Of a DNA stretch of 64,000 bases, positions 25,463-39,133 are shown in pieces. The position numbers were made by a program, and so were the translations under genes. Position 1 is the first letter of the stretch, and each line of letters opens with the position of its first letter. Under the pieces are notes generated by a model. That model was given only the letters and a program-made list of their open reading frames with translations, was not told the origin of the DNA and did not search any database. The DNA is from Thuidium tamariscinum. Taxonomy: Eukaryota > Streptophyta > Bryopsida > Hypnales > Thuidiaceae. The stretch spans positions 12,073,501 to 12,137,500 of the forward strand of contig OX344754.2 of NCBI GenBank assembly GCA_947034885.2, written 5' to 3'.

Positions 25463-26415
25463 CTTAGAATTAAAAAAAACCAAGTTGATCTTTTCTCAAA
25501 TAATATAGATAGTGTTCATTAAAACATACCAATTGCATCCCTTAATAATAAAATGAAGATCACAAGAAGATTGATGTAGTATACTCTATTTCTATTGTCC
25601 AATCGTCCTTTCTTAGGTGACAAATATAAAATAAAAAAGTTTACTTTAAAGGCTAATACTAGTAGTTTATTACAATTAACACTTTGAACCTCTAAAATTT
25701 CAAACACCTAATATAGGTTCTATAGAATTTTGGATAGACTCTTATAATGTCAATTTTTATTGTGATTTTCTAAAATTCATTTGAAGGTTCTAAACTATAT
25801 TTGCTTATGGGAAGAATAATTTGTAATTCAATCAACATTTAGAAGAAAAAGTTGTGCCATGCTAAGTTTAAAATACTCAAGTCTTAGCTACAAAACAAAA
25901 CACAAAAACTTGTTATTAAAATAGTTTATTTTATTTTGTTCTCATAGAATATACTTATGTCCATTTGAAAATCTTGTTTCATTGCATTTGGATGGGTGAT
26001 TTGGAAGTTGCAAAGTCTCTTGTTTTGTGGAAAATCAAAAAGTATCTTGTAGGATTTTTTTTGAAGTAACAATGTTACCAATAGGATTGATATGTTTCAA
26101 TTTCATTCTAGAGCTTTGAATGATGTAATTCTCCATCTTGTGTTTACTTCTACTAAATTTTTTTTGAAAGAATGAAAATCAATTTGTTTGTTTGTTTTGA
26201 ATTTCTTTTTCCTACATTTTCAATTTAATTCTCTACTGAAAAAATATAAGCTCAAAACTTTGTAATGTGAACTTCTAAGTTCAAAGGATTCAAATTCTGA
26301 TAACCTAATAAACAAGGTGCAAGAAAAGCTTTACTTTGAACAAAAATAAATAACTTTCTATATACTAGGGCAAAGTTTATGAATTCTTTTCTACGTCTTA
26401 TGCCCGACAAAAATC
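25463..26415. other. AT-rich intergenic DNA
   Basis: Nothing recognised apart from low-complexity A/T runs. Confidence 0.4.
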
Positions 26416-26675
26416 ATTAGATGAAATCTGAGGGCATTACAGGGTTGTTTTGGGTCTATTCCCGAAACGGCTCCCACCGTTGTTAGGCCGACTTTTATAA
26501 AAAAAATTAAAAAAAATAAATAAATAGGGTCCTGAAATATGAAAATAAGTCCAAAAAAAATATTTTAAAATATTTTTTTTTATTACGTGGCAGTGTCCCA
26601 ACCATATAGGATTCGAGTTCACAAGGCAAAAACTACGTTCCCGCAGTCTCCTAATGCCCTCAAATTTCATCTAAT
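26416..26675. mobile_element. 260-bp MITE with 24-bp terminal inverted repeats
   Basis: The left end starts ATTAGATGAAATCTGAGGGC and the right end mirrors it with one mismatch over 24 bp (26416-26439 and 26652-26675). The centre is an A/T-only tract and the subterminal parts are GC-richer. No target duplication was evident. Confidence 0.7.
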
Positions 26676-29600
26676 GCTATAATTGGATGGAAAAAAAATT
26701 CATCTTTTCTTTGTGCACCAAAAATGTCACTTTTTTTTAATTGGTCTTTACTTAAACATGATCATGAACCTTTAGAGGTTGATTTTATATTTCTTCTCAA
26801 TGAACAAATAGCAATGCAAAATTCAAATATTTTTGAGTTTTCACATCAAAATTTAACCCCTGAAGTTCTTTCATGCTTAGAGGCTCAAAATTGCTTAAAA
26901 TACTAATCTCCAAAGGAAGGGTAGAATCTTCATCTACATTTATTTCTTAACAAATCAAAAATAAAATCCTTTAGTTAACTTTTAGAGTAAACACTTCTAA
27001 AATTTCAAAATAAAAAACCTTACCAATTGCAAGATTAGAATGTTTGGATTTCAAAATGAAGTATTTTTCAACTCCTTCTAAATGATTAAATTTTATCTTC
27101 TATAATTTTTACAAAATAATATGTAGATTTTTATTCTTCATATGTTTATGTTCAAAAAATAAGTTGAAAATATATGTAAAAAATTTAAGAAAAATTTTAT
27201 ATTCATACTTGAAAAAAATAGTAGGTAGAAAGAAGTAGAGGCTAATTTCAAATACTAAATTGTTAAGAATTTAGGTAAGGAATTGAAAGATGCCACTAAT
27301 TCCAATGCTTTGAATATTATATTATTCAATCTACATCCTATGACTTATTTTTATCCAAAATATTGAAAATTGAATTAAATAAAGGACATTCAAAGTTTAT
27401 TTTAGAATAGAGATTCTATAATTGCCCACAAATGAAAACCATCCTTATAACTTTCATTTCATTAATCACAATCAAAAGATTAATTGCTCCACATCCACAT
27501 GAAAACCAATTTCTAAAGAAATTGATTTCTTATTTCTTAAGAAAGTGATTTATTTTAGCTACCTAAGATCCAAAAGACACTATATATTGTAAAATAATTT
27601 TCTAACCATATAGTCAAAAGTTATGAAAATTGTTGCATCTTAAAATTACTCCTCAATATGAAAATTTCAAAGAAAAAAGTGAAAATTTCATTCTTAGTGA
27701 GTTTCTTGAAATTTCTATATTGCCAAAAAACATTGTTTGGTCTTATAGGAACTAAACACCCATACCATACATGTAGGTCAGTTTTGGCAATTCATGTTGA
27801 AATAGTTTACTTTTTGTAATTTGACATTTCAGCACATACTTAGATAGGAATTTATTTACTTTTGGCTCTTTAAGAAGATACTTCTAATTTTGGATTGATT
27901 TTTTTCTAACCATGTATAAATATATTCTTTTTTCAAATTTTTCTCAAGGTCAATTTTTTCAAATTTTTAGAAATAGTTGAAAATAATTTTTTAAATTTCA
28001 ACATTTTCCAAATTTTCCCAAGTTATTTACAAAACTAATCTACATGCATGGTATTTAGAAAAGAAAAATTCTTGTAAGGATTCCACTAAGCTATACTATA
28101 AATTATATACTCCAATCAATCAACCCTTACCTACTTGTACTATTCTTGAAATTTTTTTAGGATGACTTTTTATTTGCCAAGTCTCTCTTGAGACAAACAT
28201 TAGTATTCCTTGAAGTATTTGAATTTGATAAAATCATTCAAACTGGAAATTTGCCCAATGTAAAAATATTTTAGATAGTGGAAAGATGAACCAATGAACT
28301 TTGTTAGGAAAATATTAAAAGGAATTTAGTTTTTTTCATGTAGGCAATTCCTTAAAGAAAGGTAGCCACCAAAATGTTGTCATCTAAACATCAAGGAGCA
28401 TCAACCAAAAATAGCCAATTTTGTACAAAATAAAGTGATAATAAACTAGGAATAAAGTGGATATAGATTTTATTTGAATTCAATAATAGTTGAAATCAAA
28501 ATCTTTACAAAATTAAAATTTTAGATGATTACAACATAAACAAATAGCTATATCACCCTACAAGTGGCTATGGATTTGGCTGTAATGCAATGTAAACTTC
28601 TTCAATGTAACTTCACTTTGGCCACTTAATGCAAAGTCTCACTCCAAGTACACTTGCAATGGCATATGATGCTTTTTTGGTTGCAATGGATGATTGTGCA
28701 ATGTTGTCAACACCAATATTTGATACATTCAATGACTCTAAGCAAGACTACTAATTGTAGGATAAAAATCTTTGTATTTCCAATGATACTCAAGCCTATA
28801 GGCAATAGAGGTAAACTACTCCATTACAAACACATTGGGAGGAAATCCATTGTGCCCATAATGGTCCCTTGAAGTTTATAGTTTGGATGATGAAATAAAG
28901 TGCTTCAAGGCAATGCTTTATCCAAATAACTTCTCACAATGACATCCAAAAGCAATACTTGATTGAGACAAACTCCCTTTACAACGAATTTGATGAATTT
29001 GAATTTGAGGTAAATAATCAAAAGAAAACAGCAAAAATGTGAAAATATTAAAAAAAGATTAAGACCTTAATCCAAAATATGCACAATTGAAACTATACTA
29101 ATGAATGACTTTCAAAGAAACAATAGAACAAAAAATGCACTTCATCATTCACGAATCTAATGGATGGATTCAAAGAAACTCTTAAAAATGAAGAATGCAT
29201 CTGTTTATTCAGGAATTCAAGAATCTGATCATTATTACCTAGCTACCTTGGTGATTTAGTTTCAAAGATATGATGGAACCTGGTGTAGTAGCCTTGGTAC
29301 AATCGCATCACGGGCAGGTTCGGAGTCACAGCGGGCCACCTGACCTCCAAACGAAGTTCCCTCCGCGCACCTTCCATGGCCATAACTCGTTGCGAGCTAA
29401 AGAAACCCGATCTCAAACAACTGTAACGTGGGAAGACGAGAGACTTGGAGAGGGCATGGCATTCGGGACAGTGGGAATCGACGGGAGTCGCAGCTCATAA
29501 CTCCCATCGCCATGTACTGTACAGTGCAACGTCTCTACTCAATGAAGCAGATCATTGCAACAATTGAATCCAGGAAAGCTCCAAACCCTGAAAGTTCAGC

Positions 29601-29700
29601 ACCACCGTAACAAGTCATTGGAAATTAGGGACCAGGACCACTGCCTCATGGTAGGCGAATGGAAATGGATAAGGCCAACAATGTGCGAGCGAGTTAGCAA
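26676..29700. other. AT-rich intergenic DNA with decayed repeat fragments
   Basis: The interval 26853-27755 resembles a decayed member of the 14286-15494 family (it starts TTTAACCCCTGAAG and ends in sequence like TTGGTCTTATAGGAACTAA). No gene is recognised. From about 29250 the composition becomes GC-richer, approaching the 3' end of the ABC1K gene. Confidence 0.4.
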
Positions 29701-30020
29701 TATTCCGAGTTTCTGAGATGATACCTGCAGGGTACTATATTACTTGTAACAGGTACCAAAATCCTTACGACTTTCATCAAATCCACATAAATTCTGTCAC
29801 TGTGATTGTGCACAAAGTATGCGCACCTCTGTGTGAAGTTCATCCTGAAAGGGGTTAATAACATTACATGAAATGGGTGTCTTCGATCAATGCACATAAC
29901 TATCAAAAGTAGAGATCCCAACTCGATAAGATCCCAGTCGGGCTAAATAATGGCAATGAAACCTGGCAAGAATTCCACTAAAATATACACATGCTACCCT
30001 GGCATCAGCTTCGTAAAAAC
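29701..30020 (-). other. Probable 3' UTR of the ABC1K gene
   Basis: Non-coding sequence directly downstream of the ABC1K stop codon. The transcript end cannot be placed from sequence alone. Confidence 0.35.
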
Positions 30021-33000
30021 TCATGAGCCTGTGGCAACAGCGACCGTCTTGTTTCCAGTGGACATAAACTGCGGTCTTTCTTCACTACCTGCAGGGGATT
30101 TAGCAAGAATATCATCGCTGAGATAAATTGCGAAGTTGTGGAAGGCAAGAGCCATAGCCCACACAGCCATTGAAACGAAAGCCCAACCGGCTTTGGCCAA
30201 TAAGATGGGCTGCGATCGCAACCGCCCCACCATGGATTTCAAAATTAATTGCAGACGCTTATCCTTCGAAAAACGATCTGGCATTGTCGAAGGTTGCGAC
30301 GACGTCATAGTTTCGCCATTAGAGTATTTCCTCTTCAACATGTTGAATAAGGCTTCTCCAAGACGCTCTGCAACGATTCGTCGATACTTGGCAGCACGAG
30401 CAGAAATGAGCATGCAAGCCAAATCCCGGGCATCTGCTTCATATATCACACGGCGAATCCCAACACCTTGTCTTGATAACAACAATCCGGCGATGTTACT
30501 GATGCTTGGTTGAACCTCATTTGAGCCTGAAGAAGAAACTTCAACTCTGGAGTTCTCTGAAGGGACAGTCACCATCTCCAAAGCTGCACGATCCGCAGTT
30601 GATTTCTTGGAGATTTCTATGAGCGTTGAAATGCGGTCCCACTTGACCGCACGTTTCTCCGTCAAGAGAAGGGACCTCAATACACGCCGAGTGGTGGGAC
30701 TGTAATCCAAGAGTACACGCCGCACGGCATACGGGTATGCAGATCCAAAAGTTTTGAAGTCCGGATTGACGGCTATGCCGAATCCTTCCAACGAAGCCAG
30801 AGATCGCAGGACAAGAGTATAATAGGGAGGGAGCCGAAATCGGAACTTATATGCAATTTTGAAGAACTTTTTCACGATTTTGTTGAAACTGAAGTTTGGG
30901 TCCGGCACACCATCCTTGATAATTGCATCTGGACCCTCTCCAAATGCTCGTTCTAATGCCTAAACGATCATGACCCAGCTTGTTAGTCAAACAAAACTGG
31001 GGAAAAATGGCAAGATTGCAGCGTACAATTCAATTGAAAACAATTTTCTACAATCTACAGATTACCCACTAATATTAATTTTCACTATAACGATCATCAG
31101 CGCAAACTTCAGTTGCTTAACACATAGAACTCCCAAATTGCACGCCAGGAAATTAAATTTCGGAGTTGAGCACAAGAATGCAGTGCTGAAATTAAGTAAG
31201 GAGATCCCGTAAAGTCCGAAAGACTCGGCAAAAATTTCAACAAGATTTGAAATACATAACACCCAAAACATTGAGATCGAAAAAATAAACGGTTGCGACA
31301 TACCAATCGAACTGCAAAACGATCTGTAGTAGGCTTCACCACATCCATATCAGCTAAATCCTCCGTCAAACTCTGCCAGTCTCCATTAACCAAATGAGCG
31401 ATGGCTGCAAGCATTGCTCCTTGGTGCTTTTTCTCCATATGAGTAACAAGACCAAAGTCGATGAACTGCAACTGTCCATCACGACCTAACAGGATGTTTC
31501 CTGGGTGAGGATCAGCGTGCATTACTCCTGTCTCCAGCAGCTGGATCAGAGCCGCCTCTGTTCCTTTGTTCACCTGAGGACCCCAATCAAGTACCAATTC
31601 AGAGGACTAAACCGTCAAAGATCTTGCATAGAAAGGTCCTAATAGTGGATCACTAAAGACTGTAAAGTAATTGATGCAATTGTGCGCATATAGTACACGC
31701 CTAGAAGAATCATCTAAACATTTCAGTACAGAAGCTATTCTCCAAACATTATGCCAATCGAGAAATTAAAAAAAAAAATTTAATCCAACAATAGAAACTT
31801 CTGATCTTAAATAGGTCAGGGAAAGAGAGCAAACCATGTTCAGAAGACGCCTTCTTGCTTCCTGCTGCACTTCCTCGCTGGGAAGAGTACCATCCTCATA
31901 AGGCAGTCCTTCGGCCACGCACTGCAAGTCAAATGGACGGTCGCCATTCAACCACTCCATAACTAAGATCTTCCGTCGCGTCATGTGCGACAGTGTCTTC
32001 GGAACGTACAACCAAGGGACGTGCTTGTGGGCCAGAGCAAATTCTGCAGCATTTGCAGCTTCTTGACTGTAGTCGAGCTCCCCATACAAACCTTGCCCAA
32101 TTTCGTCTGCTATGAGCGCATAGTTGTTGCTTAATTTAGCAACTTTTTTTAATATGATCATCTGAAATTAAAGCATACATTATGGGTCAGGACAGGTAAA
32201 AAACTCGAAAGCACATATGAACAATCAATGTCAAAAACTCAGCTTTTCAGAATGGAGACAACCCTATATTTAAGCATGTTGACAGCAGTACCATAATAAT
32301 TTCAGTTCAAGTTAAAAGAGTATTGAATAACCCAACTCTTCCCGCAGCGATAGCGAAGTGTCACAACATTGTTACATTCGTCTCAGTAACTCGTGCAATA
32401 TCCCCTAAAGCGGTCAAAATGTGTCAATTATCTTGGTTAACTAGCTTGATTCCTGGTACATGCTTATAGAACACGCTTTAAGAAATTTGATACAGGGTTA
32501 ACGAGGCACCTTACATATCTCACACGATTCTCTATGATAACGTAATATGAGACATACAAATTTCGACGATTGCAGGTATCATTATGAATAGTCAACCAGA
32601 CATTTAGAGGCCTTACCCCAATGCGAAGGATGTAGACGTCTCGTGCGACTTGAAATAAAAGATCGGGTCGCTGAACCTTTACTGCCACTTCTTCTCCAGA
32701 TTTAGTGCATCCTCGATACACCTGTACCAGAGACAATTCAACGATAAGATAACCATATGTAGTTTACGGGATTTCTTTAACAGTAGATGAGGCCACATGT
32801 ATAGAGCCTCATATCTTTCCCATAACTAAGATTACTAAGAATGATCCAGCATACGGAACTCAACATAACGTCGGCACATCCTGATAAAAGACACATAATA
32901 CTACCTGAAAATCTTGTAATTGATGTTGGGGTAAATTGATAAGCTGATACTGATAGATTTGTATGGAGCACGTAAACTACTACATAGGAGTCCATACCTG

Positions 33001-36000
33001 ACCAAAAGAAGCTGCGGCAATTGGTTCCTCCGACAAGAAAGAGAACGCATCTGATGCCCTACACCCTAGCTCCTCTTCAATTATTGCTACAGCTTCCTCT
33101 TTAGGAAATGGTGGCAAACGGTCTTGAAGCTCAGAAAGAACCTACACTCAAGAGGTGTGCATTGTGAGTATTTAATGACATCGGTCCTAATAATAAATTA
33201 GAAAGACCCTCTGCGATTTGAGGGCGGCTACTGTCAATTCATTCCTAAGATCAACACTCCATGTGAAAAAAGATCAAATCGTGCTAATTGAGAAGACGAA
33301 CAAAAAAATACCTTTGCGGTTTCCGTCCCGATCAAGTCCGGCCTTGCAGAGAGAGACTGGGCAACTGCATCCAAGTACCACCAATGATGTAAGAGCTTAA
33401 CCCCAAAATAAATGTAGGACCTTGGCCATAAACGCGGCTCACAAGCTCAAGGAAAATGATATGCGCATTCATGTGATCACTACAACTGTAACAATTCGTA
33501 AACTTAGAGCACGCGAAAACAAGGATTTTAATAATAAACTTATCCTCGTTACTCTAAAATAATAAGCAAACAATATGCATGACCTCCATAGAAAGTGACG
33601 TCCATTTCCGTACACGAAAGTGAGTAGTAGCTCAGAGTGGGGATGTAGGCCAATTCTAGCCAAGGAAGTAGAGAGAGCTAAACAAACAGACCAAATGTAA
33701 ACGACCTCCATCTGAAAAGCGAAGGACATAAAGATAGAAAACCTTTGATGAAAGTAGTGCCAAGCCCAAGCAATGCTTGTTTCAAAGACGCAGCTGTCTT
33801 CAAAGTAACTTCAAGCTCATCTTCCTCCGAGGATTCACCGCGTTTGTTTTTCTTCAAAGTTGCCATTCTAAAGCTCCGTTCCACTGCCACTGAACCAAAT
33901 GCAACGCCGACCTTACAACAGGACAATTCATCAATTCTATATTTCATCCTCGAAGAAAGTCTATGGAGGCTCTATTTTCACTACCTTCCGTAAAGCATCA
34001 TAAAAACTCGCACATTACAGCTGACGGACATTAAATTAAAAGAAGACTGTAACTGATTGACCTCCATATTACACTATACTATATAGGTACAGCCCAGTAC
34101 CTCAAGAAAACGAAAGAGGAGGATATGTGGACGGCGATGAAAGTAGGCTGCAACTTGATCAGGGTCATAGTCGTTCTGGAGAGGTACTTGGAAGCTTCGA
34201 AACACACTTTTTACATAGCTTGCATAATTCTCCAGTGTCGCCAAATCAGCAGCCAAAAGACTCCTACCACGTAACTCTGCACAAATTTTGCGACGCTAAG
34301 TGAACACGAAATACATCCAATATAACTCCAATCACAGTGAATTATCAAAATCGTAAAAACTCAAGACCCGAATGCGATCTGGACATACCAGGATAGTAAG
34401 GTTTCGGCCAAAACGCTGGGGCTGCCGAAACAGCACTCTCGTCTTCAATGACCCTCAGGGCTACTATTTCTCCAACTTTCTTACTCAAGGAAGGGCCAAC
34501 AAGTGTAGAATTTTTCTTCACAAAGTCAATGTCGTCAGCTACTATTTTAGTCATGCTTGTCTTTAAGGATTTCTTCGGAGGTTTAACAGCTTGGAGCCAC
34601 GATTTGATCGCCTTTCCATCCTTCGTCAAGGCTTTTCCGAATCCTGAGCTATGAAACTTGTCCCAAAACTGTCTGCGTTTTTGTGCATTAGAAGGCACAC
34701 TTCTCACGAAAGCAGACTGCCCACCCCGTAGAGCCTCTACAGTTTCGATCATTGCATCCTGAATCTCCACATCGTCTCTATTGTACGCTGACTTTTGCCC
34801 TAATGCGCTCCTCTTGGCATACAGAACTTTGGCTGCCTCAGCAACCGCTTCCTCCAAAATCGCATCATTAGTTTGTGTAGAGCCATGTTCGACACTTGTC
34901 AACTGAGACAAACAGAAACACGTGAACGGAAAGCCTTGCATGAAACTATTTTAAGTACACAACAAAGACTCCTGACGACCATTACGATCTGCGAATGTCT
35001 AAAGAAACATGACAACAATACCACCATGATTGACGAATGCTGCCACAAAGAATGCCCAGCTCGTCAACAAGAATTAAGGGCTCGTGACGAACTCCATTGC
35101 TCAAAGAATGTTTTCAATCACCTGGAATTCATTTCTATCACCCCCCTTCGTGCCGAGTGAACTCATCCCATTACGTAACAGCCCCGCTGTCTCTGTCACG
35201 GCCTCCTCTATGAGATTCCCCGTTACAGCAGTAATCTCCTCAAGGACTTTCTCTACGACAAGTTCTTTGACAATATATTTATCTCCGCTAGATTCCCTTG
35301 CATCCCTGTCAAGTTCATTAGAGCGAGGCTCAAATTTGTCCAACAACCACTTGGTTTCGAATGAACTTTCAGATTCCCTTTGAATTTCAACATTGCCAAG
35401 AGTGTCCTCTTTTGAATTTGTTCGCAAAACCACCTGCGTCGTAACTGTTCCCTTTCTCGTTCGAATATGTCTTCCTGCACCTGCTGATCAGAATATTCCC
35501 ATCTAAGTCCTCAGTGAGAGTTTGAATAGGTCAAGGAGCCGCTAGGCCCAAATGTTCAAAAGAGTCAACAAACGTCCACTTATTCCCTAAGCGACAAACA
35601 TGTTATTGAGGAATTGAGATCAGTTAAGATAAAGACTTTCATTAAGCGTATCTAAGTAGAGAAATTTGCTCGAAATCAATTGGAGACAACATCCATATGG
35701 TTACAGTCCTGACTAGCAGTACACACTTTGATACCATGAATAAATTTGAGTTCAAAAATTTTTAAATAAAATAAATTTCAATTTAATGTCAAGGTGTTGC
35801 ACAATTTTCAAAATTCGTCATTCTAAAGTATATGTAAAACAAAAAAACAGTTGTAAGTAGAAGAGGTAAACACTAATACCATAAACAGTCACAAAATTAA
35901 TTAACTGAGACCATTCTCTGTCTTAATGCACGGCTTTCAAATTACAACATCCGACCTTGCCACGAGAAAGGTTGTATGTTTGAGGAAGGCGTCTCCATAT

Positions 36001-36283
36001 TGCGTCTCTTCATTAAACAAACGCACTACCTCGGCAAAGAAAAAATTACGAAAAAGGGAGAGAACGAGAGACAGGGAGACCATCTCGCACCTGGCTTAAG
36101 CAATGGTACGATCTGCCCCCCACTAAAGCTTCCCTTGGGGCTCCAAACACTGCCACCACCGCTCACTTTCACGAAGCTCCGCGCCCCGGTACTCTTCTCC
36201 CCAAACCCTAGACCACCACCGTCCGCGACTACGCAACTCAAACCACCGCTAGGATTTCTCCCAGGTGCCATTGACGCAGCCAT
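30021..36283 (-). CDS. Plastid ABC1/UbiB-type atypical protein kinase (ABC1K)
   Basis: Eleven exons, all phase-consistent: 36283-36091, 35474-35122, 34902-34389, 34276-34101, 33911-33743, 33364-33312, 33141-32998, 32721-32617, 32161-31835, 31573-31304, 30959-30021; 1080 residues. ABC1Ks are plastid or mitochondrial atypical kinases/ATPases that influence prenylquinone metabolism. Exon 1 encodes a Gly/Ser-rich transit-like peptide. Exons 2-3 form a long, charged, low-conservation N-terminal extension. Diagnostic parts: KxGQ-type motif, here KVAQ (468-471); Ala-rich loop AAASFGQ (528-534); VAVK with Lys549; HADPHPGN (697-704); DFG (717-719). A hydrophobic segment at about 1020-1048 may anchor it to a plastid membrane or plastoglobule. 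Its great length points to the long ABC1K clade (ABC1K2/4-like), a tentative placement. Exon 6 is only 53 nt. Confidence 0.93.
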
Positions 36284-38084
36284 GGCGCCAAAGCACCAAA
36301 CCAAGCCAAATCAAAACAGCACAGAGTAACAATTCTAAGCTCCAAATCGCGACAATTTACACCACTTCGGACGTTCAGTCATTGAAACACCAGCTGAAAT
36401 TCGTCGGGTCAATCAAATCCCAATAACAGGAAGCAATGCACATAGATCTCGGAAAAGGTTGTCACGTGGCTGTGTTTGGAGAAGGGCGATCCGGGTGTCG
36501 AGAAAGGCTAGTGAGAGATGATTAAACTTCGGATTGCTGTAACTTAGCGTAAGTAAGTTAAGGAAAGTTGGCAAAAGATTGATGGACTGAAGGCGATGAC
36601 GGAGACGCCCCGGCCGGGACACGTTCAATTGGAACTGGTGAATTGGCGAGCTTGGAATTTTTTTTGCTGCACTTCAGTTGCTGTCAGTGAAGCTCTGTGG
36701 CTCTCGCAGCAGCGGTCCCACTGCGATCCGCCATAGCCACAAGCTAGGGACCCGCCAGAAGTGGATGAACTTCGTAGCTGTGACTTTATCGTTCATCCTT
36801 GCACCTGCAGTGTTGGTAGGGCGACAGGCACCCTACAAGCAAGTCAGAAAAACAATCCATTTTCGTGCATCCATCCATCACTTCTATTTCATCCATAGTG
36901 CTATCTAAATTTAGGAAATTTCATAAAAAAATTGTCAAGCCTTAAGTTATATTCTCTTGGAGATATTTCTTGACAAATTCTTCTATTTTACCCATTTCTC
37001 AATCTAGTATGAAGGTAGCCAACATGACAATTACAATAGGTGAGAATTTTGAGGAGTAGGAAAGATTTGGAGAAAACTTGCCAATGAAATGAATAGTTAT
37101 GTTAAATAATGTTATTGCAAAGAAATTACTTAAAATCTTCAATAAAATTAATTTTTAAAGTTTTTCATTATAAAAAGATGAAGTTAAATTTAAATTATAT
37201 ATCACTATGTACAAAAAATATTGTGTTTTTTGAAAATAACCTTCTCAATGTGGCCAAATGTGGATGGTGAATGGACAAATTTTACTTTGGTAACCATGAT
37301 TTGCTAAGACTTCAATAATTTCTTATTTTACCTTGCTTTGAAGTAATTGTCAAATGTCTAATTTTGAATTTTCTTGTACCTTCTTCAAGTTTTTTAATAG
37401 CATTTCTAATGAAACCATTTTCAAGTTCTAATTATTTATCATTCAAAAGTTAGTCATATAGTTACAACACCAATATACTAATATTACTACAAATGCTTTC
37501 ATAGAAAGCACTTCCAATGATAAAAAGCTCTAATTATAAGTTGGTGGAAAGTTAGAAGTTTGTTTGGAAGGGCAAGTAGGGGAATGGATGAAGGATTCCC
37601 TTATGACAAAGTCCTTCCATCTCTATGGCCAAGTTAACCCTCAAACATTAAGATAGACGTTTTGTGTCTAATGAATGACAAAGAATCTTTCCTTGTAGGA
37701 TAGAAGTGCAGCTATTCATCTTCAACATTAGGGTGGAAAGGGAGATCTTTCATAGTACTTTGACTTCCAATGAGTATATTTGGCTTATTCAAAGTACATG
37801 ATGTCACATAGTATCAAAATGCATGAATTCCATGGCTACCAATCCATCCTTCAAAAGTGAATTCATCTTTGAGGAAAACAAAGTCATAGAAAAAATCAAG
37901 AAAGTTGAAAATAAAACATCCATTAAGGAAGGAGATTCAAGTGAAGTTTCAATAAGGCATAATGACTTTCACACATGATCAAATTCACCCTCTTAAAGTT
38001 GCATTATAGAACCTTTAGAAGTTTAGAAGAAGATTAAGTTTCGTCTTATGACCATTGTGAATGAAAAGTGTGTTCAAAATAGTT
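36284..38084. other. ABC1K promoter/5' UTR, then AT-rich intergenic DNA
   Basis: The GC-richer stretch up to about 36830 probably includes the 5' UTR and promoter of the minus-strand ABC1K gene. Beyond it I see no gene or clear repeat until 38085. Confidence 0.4.
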
Positions 38085-39133
38085 CTAAGGTAGGAGGTCC
38101 ACAAACTAACCATCTAAGGGTTGGAATTGAATTTTGAAGAGGTAAAACATCTTGAAGTATTTTTTAGTAAATTTTCCTTGAAAGACAAGTGGAATAGGCA
38201 CCTAATCTAAAGTGTTTCATATTTTTGAAGCTTTGTGGAATTAGCATAAGAGGATTTTCAGCTACTCTGGAAGACCGTGAGTTCTCAGGCCGTGGGAACT
38301 CTCTGAACACTGCCACTGAGGTGATCTGATGTGGCCAAGAGACTGCCACATCAGATAATCATATTTAATTAATATTTTAATATTTTTTTTGAAAAAAAAT
38401 TAGTTTTTTATTATTTTTTAAATTTTTAAATAATTTTTTAATATTAAATTAAATTTTTTAAATTTTTTTAAATTTTTTATTATTTTATTATTATTAATTT
38501 ATCTGACGCGTTCGCAGACAGGGGAACAGGGCTGAAACGGTCTCCTGAAGCCTTGAAAAATCCTCTTATGTTACAAATTTTTGAAGTTGAAAAAAAGTAG
38601 TCATTTGTAGTCATTAAAAGCGACCACTTCTTGAAGTGTGCAGATTTGGTGTAGTGAGGAAAGCAAAATGTTCCTCTGAGTCTTGTTCATTTTTGATGCC
38701 CAGTCAAAATTCAAGATTCCTATCTTACCATAGTAAATTTGCCAATGCCAAGCAACCCATCATGGACAAAAATATTCTTATGGTGCACAAATCAAATTTG
38801 AGTAAGGTAGAAGGCTCTTAAATGGAGTAGGTTCTAAAATGGTGCCCTACCTTAAATGTACAGTACTTGTACATGTTGCTTTTTCATAGCTTTCAGTAGT
38901 GTATTGACAGTGTGCATTTTAGCTAGGGCACCATTTTAGAGCCCTATGCCCTCTTAACTTCAAAATTTGATAAGTAATTCGACAAAGCTCCAAAAAATAT
39001 GAAACGACTTGGGTTAGATGTCAATTCTACTTGTCTTTGAAGGAAAGTATACTGAAAAATATTTCAAGATGTTTCACCTCCCCAAAATTCAGTTTCAGCT
39101 CTTAGATGGGTGATTGCTGAGCCTTCTACCTTA
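38085..39133. mobile_element. ~1.05-kb palindromic element with long inverted arms
   Basis: The left arm (from CTAAGGTAGGAGG, 38085) and right arm (ending GCCTTCTACCTTATG, 39133) are inverted copies over roughly 150 bp or more, including AAGACAAGTGGAAT and its mirror ATTCTACTTGTCTTTG. At the centre is a second hairpin, CTAAAATGGTGCCCTA / TAGGGCACCATTTTAG (38834-38939). A MITE (38244-38570) interrupts the left arm. A truncated relative occurs at 45170-45485. No coding sequence. Confidence 0.7.
38244..38570. mobile_element. MITE nested in the palindromic element, TTA target duplication
   Basis: Inverted ends GCATAAGAGGATTTTCA / TGAAAAATCCTCTTATG, with TTA on both sides (left TTA ends at 38243; right TTA is 38571-38573). 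TTA duplications are typical of PIF/Harbinger (Tourist-type) MITEs. The interior has a second inverted pair (CTGATGTGGC / GCCACATCAG) and an A/T-only block. Removing the element restores similarity to the arm copies at 38.97 and 45.32 kb. Confidence 0.75.

Noticed and set aside
30136..30513. Plus-strand open frame of 125 codons
   Set aside because: Antisense to the last ABC1K exon.
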